Assembly (NCBI RefSeq): GCF_030345075.1
Contig: NZ_CP128361.1
Coordinates: 5,828,001 to 5,892,000 of the forward strand
Direction: 5' to 3'
Length of the DNA: 64,000 bases
Origin: Solwaraspora sp. WMMA2065
Lineage (GTDB): Bacteria > Actinomycetota > Actinomycetes > Mycobacteriales > Micromonosporaceae
Within the stretch, counting starts at the first letter, position 1. Each line of letters opens with the position of its first letter. Under the pieces are notes generated by a model. It made no database searches and was not told the DNA's origin. It worked only from the letters and a program-made list of their open reading frames with translations. Made by a program: the position numbers and the translations under genes. Below are positions 1 to 8,278 of this stretch, in pieces.

Positions 1-207
1 GTCGTGCACGATGACGCCGATTGCGCTGCGGTGCGACCGGGCCAGTGACTGCGCGTGGGCGTTCGGGACGTACTGCAGCTCCTCGACCGCAGCCAGTACC
101 CGCTCGCGCAGGGCTTCGGTGACCGGTTTGCTGCTGCCGTTGATGATCCGCGAGGCGGTGGCCGGGGACACGCCGGCGCGCTTCGCGACATCGGCCAGTG
201 TGGCCAC
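1..207 (-). CDS. LacI-family transcriptional regulator, N-terminal part (cut by window edge)
   Basis: The reverse strand gives 69 codons open to the window edge, starting at a GTG whose complement is 205-207. The first residues read VATLADVAKRAGVSPATASR, the classic LacI helix-turn-helix and hinge, followed by the start of the periplasmic-binding-like effector domain (SAIGVIVHD). A GAAAGGAG ribosome site lies about 7 bases upstream. It is divergent from an oxidoreductase and sugar-isomerase pair, so it is probably a local carbohydrate-responsive repressor. The effector domain lies outside the window, so the ligand cannot be guessed. Confidence 0.93.
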   Translation of the reverse strand, partial: MATLADVAKRAGVSPATASRIINGSSKPVTEALRERVLAAVEELQYVPNAHAQSLARSHRSAIGVIVHD

Positions 208-373
208 GACCCGCTCCTTTCCCGGGCTCCCGCAGCGGAGCGGGAGCCGGCCAGGCCGGAGGCTCGCGGCATTGTGCGCGGCCCGGAATGCTTGCGGTGA
301 GGATAGCGTGACTGGCCGGCGGTGAGCCGGGAAAGCCCTTGCCGAACGCCGTGGAGAGGCAGTAGCGTACGCC

Positions 374-387
374 GGAAAGCGCTTACC
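374..387. promoter_or_regulatory. LacI-type operator between divergent lacI and sugar genes
   Basis: GGAAAGC-GCTTACC is a near-perfect dyad with a central CG step, the hallmark of LacI/GalR operators; six of seven arm positions pair. A weaker related copy (GGGAAAGCCCTTGCC) lies at about 330-344. The stretch 208-512 holds no gene and is the shared control region of the lacI gene and the oxidoreductase operon. It ends in an AAGGAGG ribosome site before 513. Confidence 0.6.
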
Positions 388-512
388 TCAGGGGTTCCCA
401 CTGCCTCGCTGACCTGCGCCGGACACCTGACACTTCCCGCCAGCCCAACTTTCTCGCTAGCACAGCTCGCTAGCACGAACTCCCACCACCACCAAGTCGA
501 AGGAGGCGAGGC

Positions 513-1685
513 ATGGCCCGCACCACCATCGGGATCATCCTCAACGGTGTCACCGGTCGGATGGGATACCGGCAGCACCTGGTCCGGTCCTTGCTCGCCA
601 TCCGGGACCAAGGTGGACTGTTGCTGGCCGACGGCACCCGGCTGTGGCCGGAACCAGTGCTGGTCGGGCGGAACGAGAACAAGCTGCGTGAAGTCGCCGA
701 CCGGCACGGCCTCACCGAGTGGACCACCGATCTCGCCGCCGCGATGGCCCGCCCCGACCTGCAGATCTACTTCGACGCGCAGGTCACCGCGCAGCGGGAG
801 AAGTCGCTGCGGCTGGCGATCGAGGCGGGCAAACACATCTACACCGAGAAGCCCACCGCCGAGGATCTGGCCGGTGCGGTCGACCTGGCCCGGCTCGCCG
901 ACGCGGCCGGGATCAAGCACGGTGTCGTGCAGGACAAGCTGTTCCTGCCCGGCCTGCGTAAGCTCGATCGGCTGGTCAAGGGCGGCTTCTTCGGCCGGAT
1001 CCTGTCGGTACGCGGCGAATTCGGCTACTGGGTGTTCGAGGGGGACTGGCAGTCCGCGCAGCGGCCGTCGTGGAACTACCGGGCGGCGGACGGCGGCGGG
1101 ATCACCGTGGACATGTTCCCGCACTGGCACTACGTGCTGGAGCAGATCTTCGGCCGGGTGACGTCGGTGACCGCGCAGGTGGCCACTCACGTCGACCGCC
1201 GCTGGGACGAGTCGGGCGAACCGTACGACGCCACGGCGGACGACGCCGCGTACGGCATCTTCGAGATCGACCGGCCGGGGCCCGACGGTGGCCGGATCAT
1301 CGCCCAGATCAACTCGTCCTGGGCGGTCCGGGTGTACCGCGACGAACTGGTGGAGTTCCAGGTGGACGGCACCGAGGGCAGTGCGGTCGCCGGGTTGCGC
1401 GACTGCCGGGTCCAGCACCGCTCGACCACGCCGAAACCAGTGTGGAACCCGGACCTGCCGGTCACCGAGGAGTTCCGCGCGCAGTGGCAGACGGTGCCCG
1501 ACAACGAGGAGTTCGACAACGGGTTCAAGGCGCAGTGGGAGCTTTTCCTGCGGCACGTCGTCGAGGACGCCCCGTACGGCTGGGACCTGTGGGCCGGCGC
1601 GCGGGGGGTGCAGCTCGCCGAACTGGGCCTGCGGTCGGCACGGGAGGGCCGGCGGATCGAGGTGCCGGAGCTGACCGGTGAGTGA
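513..1685 (+). CDS. Gfo/Idh/MocA-family NAD(P)-dependent oxidoreductase
   Basis: This 390-residue cytoplasmic protein has an N-terminal Rossmann segment with a GVTGRMG turn (about residues 12-18) and the family EKP motif (112-114, within IYTEKPTAEDL), whose lysine is catalytic in characterised members. The C-terminal half fits the alpha/beta substrate domain. The start is fixed by AAGGAGG eight bases upstream. It overlaps the next gene, a TIM-barrel isomerase, by eight bases. Such pairs usually act on sugars, polyols or inositol-type compounds by oxidising a hydroxyl to a keto group. The exact substrate cannot be read from sequence. It is probably repressed by the divergent LacI regulator through the dyad at 374-387. 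Confidence 0.9.
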   Translation: MARTTIGIILNGVTGRMGYRQHLVRSLLAIRDQGGLLLADGTRLWPEPVLVGRNENKLREVADRHGLTEWTTDLAAAMARPDLQIYFDAQVTAQREKSLRLAIEAGKHIYTEKPTAEDLAGAVDLARLADAAGIKHGVVQDKLFLPGLRKLDRLVKGGFFGRILSVRGEFGYWVFEGDWQSAQRPSWNYRAADGGGITVDMFPHWHYVLEQIFGRVTSVTAQVATHVDRRWDESGEPYDATADDAAYGIFEIDRPGPDGGRIIAQINSSWAVRVYRDELVEFQVDGTEGSAVAGLRDCRVQHRSTTPKPVWNPDLPVTEEFRAQWQTVPDNEEFDNGFKAQWELFLRHVVEDAPYGWDLWAGARGVQLAELGLRSAREGRRIEVPELTGE

Positions 1686-2535
1686 CCCGTTCGCCGGGAT
1701 CGAGGTACCGGCGGCCGGTGTCGGGCCGGTGCCGCCCCGGTTCGCGCTCAACGCGGCGACCACCCGACGCTGGCCGCTGCCGGAGCTGGTCGCCGGCTGC
1801 GTCGCCGTCGGGGTCCGCGGGGTCGGCCTGTGGCGCGAGGAGACCGCCGCGTACGGACTGCGCCGCACCGCCGAACTGTGCCGGGGTGCCGGTCTGCCGG
1901 TCACCTCGCTGTGCCGGGGCGGCTTTTTCGGCTCGGACGACTGGTACGACGACAACCGGCGCGCCATCGACGAGGCCGCCGAACTCGGCGCCCCGGTCCT
2001 CGTGCTGGTCTCGGGCGGCCAGGACGGCCGAGATCTGGATGGTGCCCGGGCCCGGGTCGGTGACGCGGTCGGCCGACTGGTTCCGTACGCGTTGCAGGCC
2101 GGGGTGACCCTGGCGATCGAGCCGTTGCATCCGATGTTCTGCGCCGACCGGTGCGTGGTGTCGACGCTCGGCCAGGCGCTGGATCTCGCTGAGCCGTACC
2201 CGGCGGAGGCGGTCGGCGTGGTGGTCGACACCTACCACGTGTGGTGGGACGACCAGGTGTGGGCGCAGATCGAGCGGGCCGGTCGGGCCGGTCGGATCGC
2301 CTGCTTCCAACTCGCCGACTGGATCACCCCGCTGCCGGCGGGGGTCCTGCTGGGACGCGGTCTGCCGGGCTCCGGCTGCATCGACCTCGGCAGGTTCGCC
2401 ACGGCGGTGGACGCGGCCGGCTACACCGGGCCGGTGGAGGTCGAGGTGTTCCACGAGCTGGTGTGGCAGCGACCGGGAGCCCAGGTGCTGGCGGCCACGG
2501 TCGCGGGCTACCGGTCAGCGGTCGGCGACCGGTAG
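1678..2535 (+). CDS. Sugar phosphate isomerase/epimerase family protein (TIM barrel)
   Basis: This 285-residue protein starts at a GTG that overlaps the oxidoreductase stop. It fits the xylose-isomerase-like TIM barrel family (AP endonuclease family 2 fold). Metal-ligand type segments are visible: AIEPLHP (Glu), VVDTYHVWW (Asp/His) and the C-terminal VEVEVFHE (Glu). Family members include inositol-catabolism dehydratases/isomerases and hydroxypyruvate isomerase-like enzymes. Translational coupling with the Gfo/Idh/MocA enzyme suggests sequential steps on one sugar-like substrate. The specific reaction is not determinable here. Confidence 0.85.
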   Translation: MSDPFAGIEVPAAGVGPVPPRFALNAATTRRWPLPELVAGCVAVGVRGVGLWREETAAYGLRRTAELCRGAGLPVTSLCRGGFFGSDDWYDDNRRAIDEAAELGAPVLVLVSGGQDGRDLDGARARVGDAVGRLVPYALQAGVTLAIEPLHPMFCADRCVVSTLGQALDLAEPYPAEAVGVVVDTYHVWWDDQVWAQIERAGRAGRIACFQLADWITPLPAGVLLGRGLPGSGCIDLGRFATAVDAAGYTGPVEVEVFHELVWQRPGAQVLAATVAGYRSAVGDR

Positions 2536-2541
2536 CCCGCC

Positions 2542-2559
2542 CTGACCGTGCACGGTCAG
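2542..2559. terminator. 18-bp palindrome between convergent genes, possible bidirectional terminator
   Basis: CTGACCGTG-CACGGTCAG is a perfect palindrome in the short gap between the convergent isomerase and thioredoxin genes, and it includes the thioredoxin stop. A transcript could fold it as about seven pairs with a tetraloop. There is no U-tract, which is usual in actinobacteria. Confidence 0.35.
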
Positions 2560-2918
2560 TGGTTGTGCGATGCCAGCTGCTTGCGAACGTCGTCCATGTC
2601 GAGCGCCCTGACCTGCTCGATCAGCGACTCCAATGCGGACTCCGGGAGCGCGCCGGGCTGCGCGAAGACGACGACGCCGTCGCGGATGGCCATGATCGTC
2701 GGGATTGACCGGATGTCGAACTTGGCGGCGAGCGCCTGCTGCGCCTCGGTGTCCACCTTGCCGAAGGTGATGTCGGTGTGCTTCTCGGACGAGCGCTCGT
2801 AGACGGGCGCGAACCGCACGCAGGGTTTGCACCAACTCGCCCAGAAATCAACCAGGACGATGCCGTCGCCGGAGGTTACCTCGTCGAAGTTCTCGGCGGT
2901 TAGCTCAGCGGTTGCCAT
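2556..2918 (-). CDS. Thioredoxin
   Basis: This 120-residue single-domain thioredoxin carries the redox motif WCKPC (C30 and C33) after DFWASWC, and the cis-proline loop SIPTI (P73). It would act as a cytoplasmic disulfide reductase recycled by thioredoxin reductase. The middle pair is KP instead of the usual GP of TrxA, so its redox potential or clients may differ. The ATG follows a GGAGAC ribosome site. No reductase gene is adjacent. A SigR-type promoter lies 54-79 bases upstream, implying induction by thiol-oxidative stress. Confidence 0.95.
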   Translation of the reverse strand: MATAELTAENFDEVTSGDGIVLVDFWASWCKPCVRFAPVYERSSEKHTDITFGKVDTEAQQALAAKFDIRSIPTIMAIRDGVVVFAQPGALPESALESLIEQVRALDMDDVRKQLASHNH

Positions 2919-2971
2919 CGATGTCTCCGATCGCCAGATGTGGGGCCGTGATTCCCCGGTCTACCGTGGGA

Positions 2972-2997
2972 AACCGCTCTGCGTGCTACGGCATTCC
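2972..2997 (-). promoter_or_regulatory. SigR-type (thiol-stress ECF sigma) promoter of thioredoxin gene
   Basis: On the reverse strand GGAAT (2993-2997, preceded by G) is followed after exactly 18 bases by GTT (2972-2974). This matches the GGAAT-N18-GTT consensus established for SigR/SigH in Streptomyces and mycobacteria, whose regulons typically include thioredoxins. The predicted start of transcription near 2963 gives a leader of about 45 bases before the ATG at 2918. Confidence 0.7.
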
Positions 2998-3422
2998 CGA
3001 TCGATACCTCGCGAAACGCGCCAACTCGCGGTCACTCATCGTGATGGGAGCGTTTCCAGCAGTTCTTGCAGGTGGTGCCCGGTTTCATCGAAAAGTGGCG
3101 GGGTGACTAGGACAAACACCGCCGCTGGTGGATCGGTTGGGTCTTCGATTTGACTACTCACTGTAACGTAACAAAACGATAACTGTGACTTCCGTCTCCG
3201 CTCCTGCCCTTCCCGAGCCGGGGTGGGTCCGGCAGAATCTCAAGACATCAGAGCGTGGACGGCGGGTGCCGGGGAGGGCCCCGCCGTTCATTGCGTCCAG
3301 GCCCGGAAACGAGGCCCGTCCAGGAGCGCGGGGACGCGCGGCCACCGGCCCACCGGTCGCCCCTGGGGCGCGACGTCCCGCATCCCGGTGCCGGTGTGAC
3401 GGGTCCGTAGGCTCTGCAGAGC
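2998..3422. other. Intergenic stretch between divergent thioredoxin and RNA methyltransferase genes
   Basis: About 420 bases without a convincing coding region. A locally AT-richer segment (about 3140-3185) contains TTGACT at 3150-3155 and repeated GTAAC. A TAGGCT hexamer (3408-3413) sits nine bases before the methyltransferase GTG and is a likely -10 element for a leaderless or nearly leaderless transcript. Nothing else is recognised. Confidence 0.5.
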
Positions 3423-4139
3423 GTGGAACAGTGGCAGAGCGCAGCGCGGTCGGGTCCGCCGGTCGGCGACGGAGTCAGTGACGACGCCCGGGCCGACGTG
3501 GCGCAGATCGGCGTCGGCCCGTGGCCCGGTGACTGGCCCTCGGACCCACGTTACGACCCCGAACTGCTCGCCGCCGGGGACCGCCGCAACGTCGTCGACC
3601 GTTACCGGTACTGGCGCCGCGAGTCGATCGTCGCCGACCTCGACCAGCGCCGGCACTCGTTCCATGTGGCGATCGAGAACTGGCAGCACGACCTGAACAT
3701 CGGCACGGTGGTCCGTAACGCGAACGCCTTTCTCGCCGCCGAGGTGCACATCGTCGGGCGGCGTCGGTGGAACCGCCGGGGTGCCATGGTCACCGACCGG
3801 TACCAGCACGTCCGCCACCACGCCGACATCGCCGGTCTGCTGGCCTGGGCAGGTCGGCTCCGACTGCCGGTCGTCGGGATCGACAATTTGGCCGGTTCCC
3901 GGCCGATCGAGACGGTACGGTTGCCGCGCCGCTGCGTCCTGCTGTTCGGACAGGAGGGCCCCGGTCTGTCCGACGACGCCCGGGCCGGCTGCGAGCTGCT
4001 GTTCTCGATCGCCCAGTACGGTTCCACCCGGTCGATCAACGCCGGCGTGGCGAGCGGCATCGCGATGCACGCGTGGATCCAGGCGCACGCCGGGCCACCG
4101 CCGGACCCCGCCGGGCCACCGGCACCGACCCGGCGGTAG
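3423..4139 (+). CDS. TrmH/SpoU-family RNA 2'-O-methyltransferase
   Basis: This 238-residue SPOUT enzyme shows the three SpoU motifs in order: NIGTVVRNANAF (motif 1, with the catalytic Arg), LLFGQEGPGLS (motif 2) and QYGSTRSINAGVASGIAMH (motif 3). These form the trefoil-knot AdoMet site. It would transfer a methyl group to a ribose 2'-OH of tRNA or rRNA. The N-terminal 60 residues resemble the extension seen in actinobacterial TrmH-like proteins. The target RNA is not determinable. The GTG start follows TAGGCT by nine bases without a clear ribosome site, suggesting a leaderless mRNA. Confidence 0.9.
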   Translation: MEQWQSAARSGPPVGDGVSDDARADVAQIGVGPWPGDWPSDPRYDPELLAAGDRRNVVDRYRYWRRESIVADLDQRRHSFHVAIENWQHDLNIGTVVRNANAFLAAEVHIVGRRRWNRRGAMVTDRYQHVRHHADIAGLLAWAGRLRLPVVGIDNLAGSRPIETVRLPRRCVLLFGQEGPGLSDDARAGCELLFSIAQYGSTRSINAGVASGIAMHAWIQAHAGPPPDPAGPPAPTRR

Positions 4140-4303
4140 CCGCGCACGGGCCGGACGGCAGCCGCGTCGACCGGGCTGAGGCCGGGTGGACTCGGGCGGT
4201 AGCGGCGAAGGTCCTGGCCAGGTGGGCGTACCGACCCGCGACAGAGGGAAAGAACGACTGAAAAAGCCGGTTCGCTTGACGGGGGAGCGGCGCGGCGAGC
4301 AAC

Positions 4304-5041
4304 GTGGGTGGCGTGGGTGTGATGGTGAGCTGTCCTCGCTGCGGAGGCCCGGTGCGGCCGCCTGACCTGATGCACACCGAGTCCCGCTGTGACGGTTGCG
4401 GGCCGGTGCCCCCGCTGCACGTCGCCGAGCACATCGGGGCCGAGATCGTCGCGAGTGTGGCGCACCGGCTGCTGGCCACCGCCGGGCCGGGTGCGGCCGT
4501 GCCGGTGCCACTGTGGGCGATCTGGCCGCTGCTGGCAGGCTGGACGTTGACCGGTGTCGGCTGGGTCGGCGACGACCGGGAGGCGGTCCGGGCGACGGTC
4601 ACCGCGTTCAGCGGCCCCGCTCCGGTCTCCGGCGGGCCGGCAGATCTGGTGCTGGTGGCCGAGGAGCCCGGGGTGGGTCTGGGCACCCGGTTCGCCGGGC
4701 TACCCGGCCCGGATCCCGGGCAGTTGCTGGCCGGAGTGCTCGGTGACCGGCCGGCGGTCGGTGACCGTCGATCCACCGGCGGTAGCGGTCCGGGCGGTGG
4801 CGGTCCGCACGCCAAGTTGCGGGCTGGTGGACATCCGACTCCCTTGTGGTCGATTCCGGCCGAGCCGGACCGCTGTGCCTACGTCGGCGAGGCGCGCGGC
4901 CTGTGGCTGTACGCAGTGGCCTGGCCGGCGAACGCCGGCTACCTGCTGGCCGAGGAGATCGTCCTGCACGACCTGTCCGAGGAGGTGCCGGCCGGGATCG
5001 TGTACGGCGCGCCGTCGCCGTACCTGCACGGGAAAGCGTGA
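4304..5041 (+). CDS. DUF6758 family zinc-ribbon-like protein
   Basis: This protein of about 245 residues starts with a CPRCGG...CDGCG Cys4 zinc-ribbon pattern, then conserved blocks with GWTLTGVGWVGDD, LVLVAEEPGVGLGTRFAGLPGPDPG, and a C-terminal GEARGLWLYAVAWP segment. From memory this order matches the actinobacterial DUF6758 family, whose function is unknown. A Gly-rich insert (about residues 160-170) separates the blocks. Several in-frame starts exist (GTG 4304, 4313, 4319; ATG 4322); the ATG puts the zinc ribbon at the very N terminus and may be the true start. No signal peptide or membrane segment is seen. Confidence 0.78.
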   Translation: MGGVGVMVSCPRCGGPVRPPDLMHTESRCDGCGPVPPLHVAEHIGAEIVASVAHRLLATAGPGAAVPVPLWAIWPLLAGWTLTGVGWVGDDREAVRATVTAFSGPAPVSGGPADLVLVAEEPGVGLGTRFAGLPGPDPGQLLAGVLGDRPAVGDRRSTGGSGPGGGGPHAKLRAGGHPTPLWSIPAEPDRCAYVGEARGLWLYAVAWPANAGYLLAEEIVLHDLSEEVPAGIVYGAPSPYLHGKA

Positions 5042-5147
5042 ACACCTTTTCCCACGATCAACTACACCACCGTGGGACGATGGGCTGATATTCTAGTAAC
5101 GCCGGGACGAGCGTCGCGGCGCGCCACACGGAGGGGGATGGCCCGCA

Positions 5148-5306
5148 ATGGTCAAGAAGGTCCTCACCTGGGGCGGAATCGCGTTCCTGATTTTCTTCGT
5201 CGCGTTCCGGCCTGACTCGGCGGCCGACGTGTTCAAGTCGGTGGGCGGCGGGATCGTCGACATAGCGCAAGGGTTCGGCGACTTCTTCACCAGCCTCGTG
5301 GCCTAG
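5148..5306 (+). CDS. Small single-TM membrane protein, 52 residues
   Basis: A 52-codon frame from ATG 5148 to TAG 5304-5306 starts MVKKVLTWGGIAFLIFFVAF and ends FFTSLVA: a short basic N terminus, one membrane helix (about 6-20), then a small amphipathic tail. A GGAGGGGG ribosome site lies about ten bases upstream. It ends six bases before the PH-domain protein gene, so the two are almost certainly co-transcribed. Small proteins of this type next to bPH-domain proteins recur in actinobacteria (family knowledge, not checked). Function unknown. Confidence 0.75.
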   Translation: MVKKVLTWGGIAFLIFFVAFRPDSAADVFKSVGGGIVDIAQGFGDFFTSLVA

Positions 5307-5312
5307 TCGCCC

Positions 5313-6197
5313 ATGGGCAACCCCTCCGAGCCCCCCGACGCTGACGACGAGGCCGCACGCCGGCGCCGTCAACGCGACACCGAGCCGATTCCGCAGATCC
5401 ATCCGGAGGACGGCCCCCACTTCGGTGCGGGGCCGTCCTACGGGGATGGTCCGGCGTACTCGGATGGTCCGGCGTACGCCAGCAGCGCCGGTTACGGCGG
5501 CCGGTCCGGTGGTGGCACCCGCCAGGTGCCCGACGAGCCGATCATCAGTTACTCGCCGCCGGACATCTCCGCCGACGAGCTTGCCGGCCTGCAGGTCGAC
5601 GCCTCCGGCATGCCGGTGCAGCCGCGCCGGGTGCTGCCACTTGAGGACGAGCCGACCCCGCTGGTCGCGCGGTACCTCTTCCCCACCGAACGCTACCGGG
5701 GCGAGTGGAAACGGCACTGGATCCACCTGATCACCCCACTGCTGATCGGGGTGGTCGCGACCTTCGTCCTCGGCTACCTCTCCGGCTTTCTCGCCGGGCA
5801 GGACGTCGGTGGGCTGACCACGGTGGCGGTGCTGCTCTGGCTCGGTGTGCTCGGCTGGGTCGGCTGGAAGATCGCCGACTGGTGGTTCGACCGCTTCATT
5901 CTCACCAACAAGCGGGTGATGGTGGTGAACGGCATCGTCACCCGTAACGTGGCGATGATGCCGCTGCTGCGGGTGACCGACATGAAGTACGAGCAGTCAC
6001 CGCTCGGCCGCTTCCTCAACTACGGCACGTTCATTCTCGAGTCGGCCGGCCAAGAGCAGGCGCTACGCGAGGTCAAGCACCTGCCGAACCCGAACGAGCT
6101 CTACCTCCGGGTGGTCGAGGAGATGTACGAGCCGCAGGCTGTGGAGGCACGGTTGAGCAAGGACGAAGCCGCCGCCAAGGCGGAAGACGGAGCGTGA
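5313..6197 (+). CDS. PH-domain (bPH2/YdbS-like) membrane protein
   Basis: This 294-residue protein has a disordered acidic N terminus (about residues 1-120) with short GPxY repeats (GPSYGDGPAYSDGPAY). Two membrane helices follow (about 137-160 and 168-188), then a bacterial PH-like domain beginning FDRFILTNKRVMVVNGIVTRN. The domain would face the cytoplasm. Bacterial PH-like domains occur in envelope proteins of mostly unknown function. It follows the 52-residue membrane protein by six bases, and the two may form a complex. Confidence 0.85.
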   Translation: MGNPSEPPDADDEAARRRRQRDTEPIPQIHPEDGPHFGAGPSYGDGPAYSDGPAYASSAGYGGRSGGGTRQVPDEPIISYSPPDISADELAGLQVDASGMPVQPRRVLPLEDEPTPLVARYLFPTERYRGEWKRHWIHLITPLLIGVVATFVLGYLSGFLAGQDVGGLTTVAVLLWLGVLGWVGWKIADWWFDRFILTNKRVMVVNGIVTRNVAMMPLLRVTDMKYEQSPLGRFLNYGTFILESAGQEQALREVKHLPNPNELYLRVVEEMYEPQAVEARLSKDEAAAKAEDGA

Positions 6198-6300
6198 CGG
6201 CGTCGCGGTTGCGTCCCTCCGCCCGGCCCCGCCACCGGTCGGTCCGACCCCGACACCGTCCTGTCCGGCGTACCGTGTCCGGCGACGGGGGAGGTAGCCG

Positions 6301-6924
6301 ATGACGCCCAGGGACTCCGTGGAGGAGGACTTCCGCGAGTTCGTCGCATCCCGTTCCGGGGCGCTGCTGCGTACCGCCTATCTGCTCGCCGGTGACTGGG
6401 CGACCGCCGAGGACCTGCTGCAGACCGCGCTGACCAAGACGTACCTGGCCTGGAAGCGGCTCGGCCAGATCGAGGCGGTCGAGCCGTACGCCCGCCGGGT
6501 GCTGGTCAACACCGCGACCAGTTGGTGGCGTCGACGCTGGCACGGTGAACGTCCCACGGAGACGCTGCCGGAACGGGCCGGCCCGGACCTCATCCAACAG
6601 CAGCTGGACCGGGACGTGCTCTGGCGCCATGTCAAGGCGTTGCCAGCCCGGCAACGTGCGGTACTGGTACTGCGCTACTACGAAGACCTCTCCGAGGCCC
6701 AGACCGCCGCGCTGTTGAACATCTCACCGGGCACGGTGAAGAGTCAGACTTCCCGGGCGCTCGGCACGCTGCGCAAACGGCTCGCCGCCGAGGAACCACA
6801 CCTCGCTCCGGCCACAGTCACATCCCGCCCAACCCGGCCCGCCGTGGCGGTGCCGACCACCGCCCGCCCGCTGCCGGCACCGACCCAGGCGGCACCGGTC
6901 CGATCCACCCGAGTAGTGGTGTAG
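6301..6924 (+). CDS. RNA polymerase sigma-70 factor, SigE family (ECF)
   Basis: This 207-residue ECF sigma factor has region 2 near the N terminus (FREFVASRSGALLRTAYLL...WATAEDLLQTALTKTYLAW) and region 4 helix-turn-helix with YYEDLSEAQTAALLNISPGTVKSQ. The C-terminal tail of about 40 residues is Pro/Thr-rich and dispensable-looking. This architecture fits the actinobacterial SigE family (ECF41-unrelated short type). The next gene, eight bases or so downstream of its stop, encodes a membrane protein that may serve as the partner or anti-sigma factor. The ATG is preceded by GGGGAGGTAG. Confidence 0.93.
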   Translation: MTPRDSVEEDFREFVASRSGALLRTAYLLAGDWATAEDLLQTALTKTYLAWKRLGQIEAVEPYARRVLVNTATSWWRRRWHGERPTETLPERAGPDLIQQQLDRDVLWRHVKALPARQRAVLVLRYYEDLSEAQTAALLNISPGTVKSQTSRALGTLRKRLAAEEPHLAPATVTSRPTRPAVAVPTTARPLPAPTQAAPVRSTRVVV

Positions 6925-6994
6925 CGAACCGGTGACTCCCCTTTCCGGACCGCCCAGCGACAACCTTCCACCGACACGGCGGCGTCCATCTGTC

Positions 6995-8278
6995 GTGGCG
7001 ACCGACGACCTTGAGCGAGCGCTGCGGCAGTGCCTTAGCGACCAGGCCGTCGACCCACCCGCGGTCGCCGATCTCGCCGACCGCGCGGTGCGTCGGGCCC
7101 GGCGGTCCCGCCGGGCCCGCAACGGAGCCGCTGCGGCGGTCGGTCTCTGCCTGTTCGCCACCGCCGGCGTCGCCAGTAGCCATCTGCTGGTCGTTGACGG
7201 CTTGGAACCGCCGACCCTGGCTGAACCGCTGGCGGTGACCGGCGGGGACGTCGCAGCCAGCACCCCGGCCGCTCCGGCTGCCCCGCTGCCGTTCAGTGAA
7301 GACCTGCGCAGTCAACCGCTGGCCGCCACCCAGGCACCTCCGGTCGACCTCGTGGTGGCCGGCGAACTGCACACCGTCGACGGCCAGCGGATGGACCTCG
7401 CCCAGATCGGTGGCGTCGCCCAGGCCAGCCGGTTGGCGGACGGTTGGCTCGTCGTTACCGAGACATCGGCAGACGGTGCGGCCGGAGTGTGGTTCGTGGC
7501 CCCCGACACCGCTCCGCAGGTGGTACTGGCCGGTGTCGACGCGGTTGCGGTCGATCCGGTCGGTACCCGGATCGCCTGGCGGCACGGCGCCGAGCTGACC
7601 GTGGCCTCGGTGGTGCACGGTGAGCTGGCCGGCGCCAGACGCGGTCGGGCACCGGAGCAGAGCCGGCCGGTCGGCTTCGCCGGCGACGCCGTACTGCTGG
7701 AACGCGAGGGAGGCGGCGAGCGGCGCCGCGGCTACGGCGTCTGGCGGCCCGGCCAGGGTGAGGGGACCAGCTGGAGCGAGACAGCCAGTGTCGTGTACGG
7801 CGCGTTGCCGGACGGACAGACCGTCGTCGCCCAGGTGCACGATGCGTCCGGCGGTCCCTGCCTGGCCCTGCTGGATGTCGAACAGGGCCTCACCGCGGTG
7901 AAGACCGCCTGTACGGTGCCGTTGACCGGAGACGGCCGGGGAGCGGTCTCCGCGGACGGCAGGTGGCTGGTAGCCAACGGAGTCGCGGACGCGCGGGCGG
8001 CCAGCGAGCCGGAGCTGGCCCTGCTCGTCGACCTGAACCAGGTCTTCGACGACCAGATCGGCGCGGTGCGGGAAGCCGGGCAGCGGCTTGCCGGCAGCAC
8101 CGTCTGGGTGGATCAGGACAGCGTGGTGCACGCGGCCGGCGTCAACCAGTTGGTCCAGATCAACGTGGACCGGATCAGCACTGGCCAGGGTGGAGCGGTG
8201 GAGCACATCGCCGTACCAGCCTCGACCGCCGTCGACGCCGAACCGGTGCTGGTCGCCGGTGCCCCGGACCGCCGATGA
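6995..8278 (+). CDS. Single-TM protein linked to SigE-family sigma factor, putative anti-sigma/sensor
   Basis: From GTG 6995 the protein is 427 residues: a cytoplasmic N terminus (DDLERALRQCLSDQAVDPPAVADLADRAVRRARRSRRARN), one membrane helix (GAAAAVGLCLFATAGVASS) and a long exterior domain that reads like a WD40/TolB-type beta-propeller (repeated hydrophobic/Asp-Gly blades). N termini starting DDLERAL are typical of proteins paired with SigE-family factors. It has no HxxxCxxC zinc anti-sigma motif, so an anti-sigma role is inference from position. A longer reading from GTG 6932 is possible. The stop overlaps the next ATG (ATGA). Confidence 0.75.
   Translation: MATDDLERALRQCLSDQAVDPPAVADLADRAVRRARRSRRARNGAAAAVGLCLFATAGVASSHLLVVDGLEPPTLAEPLAVTGGDVAASTPAAPAAPLPFSEDLRSQPLAATQAPPVDLVVAGELHTVDGQRMDLAQIGGVAQASRLADGWLVVTETSADGAAGVWFVAPDTAPQVVLAGVDAVAVDPVGTRIAWRHGAELTVASVVHGELAGARRGRAPEQSRPVGFAGDAVLLEREGGGERRRGYGVWRPGQGEGTSWSETASVVYGALPDGQTVVAQVHDASGGPCLALLDVEQGLTAVKTACTVPLTGDGRGAVSADGRWLVANGVADARAASEPELALLVDLNQVFDDQIGAVREAGQRLAGSTVWVDQDSVVHAAGVNQLVQINVDRISTGQGGAVEHIAVPASTAVDAEPVLVAGAPDRR

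Noticed and set aside
3154-3345. Reverse 63-codon frame in the trx/trmH gap
   Set aside because: No ribosome site and composition without any recognisable pattern; not conserved-looking.
5058-5726. Reverse-strand 222-codon frame across the small membrane protein and PH-domain gene
   Set aside because: It is a shadow of the forward genes; low-complexity composition, no domain, and the forward genes have ribosome sites and conserved features.
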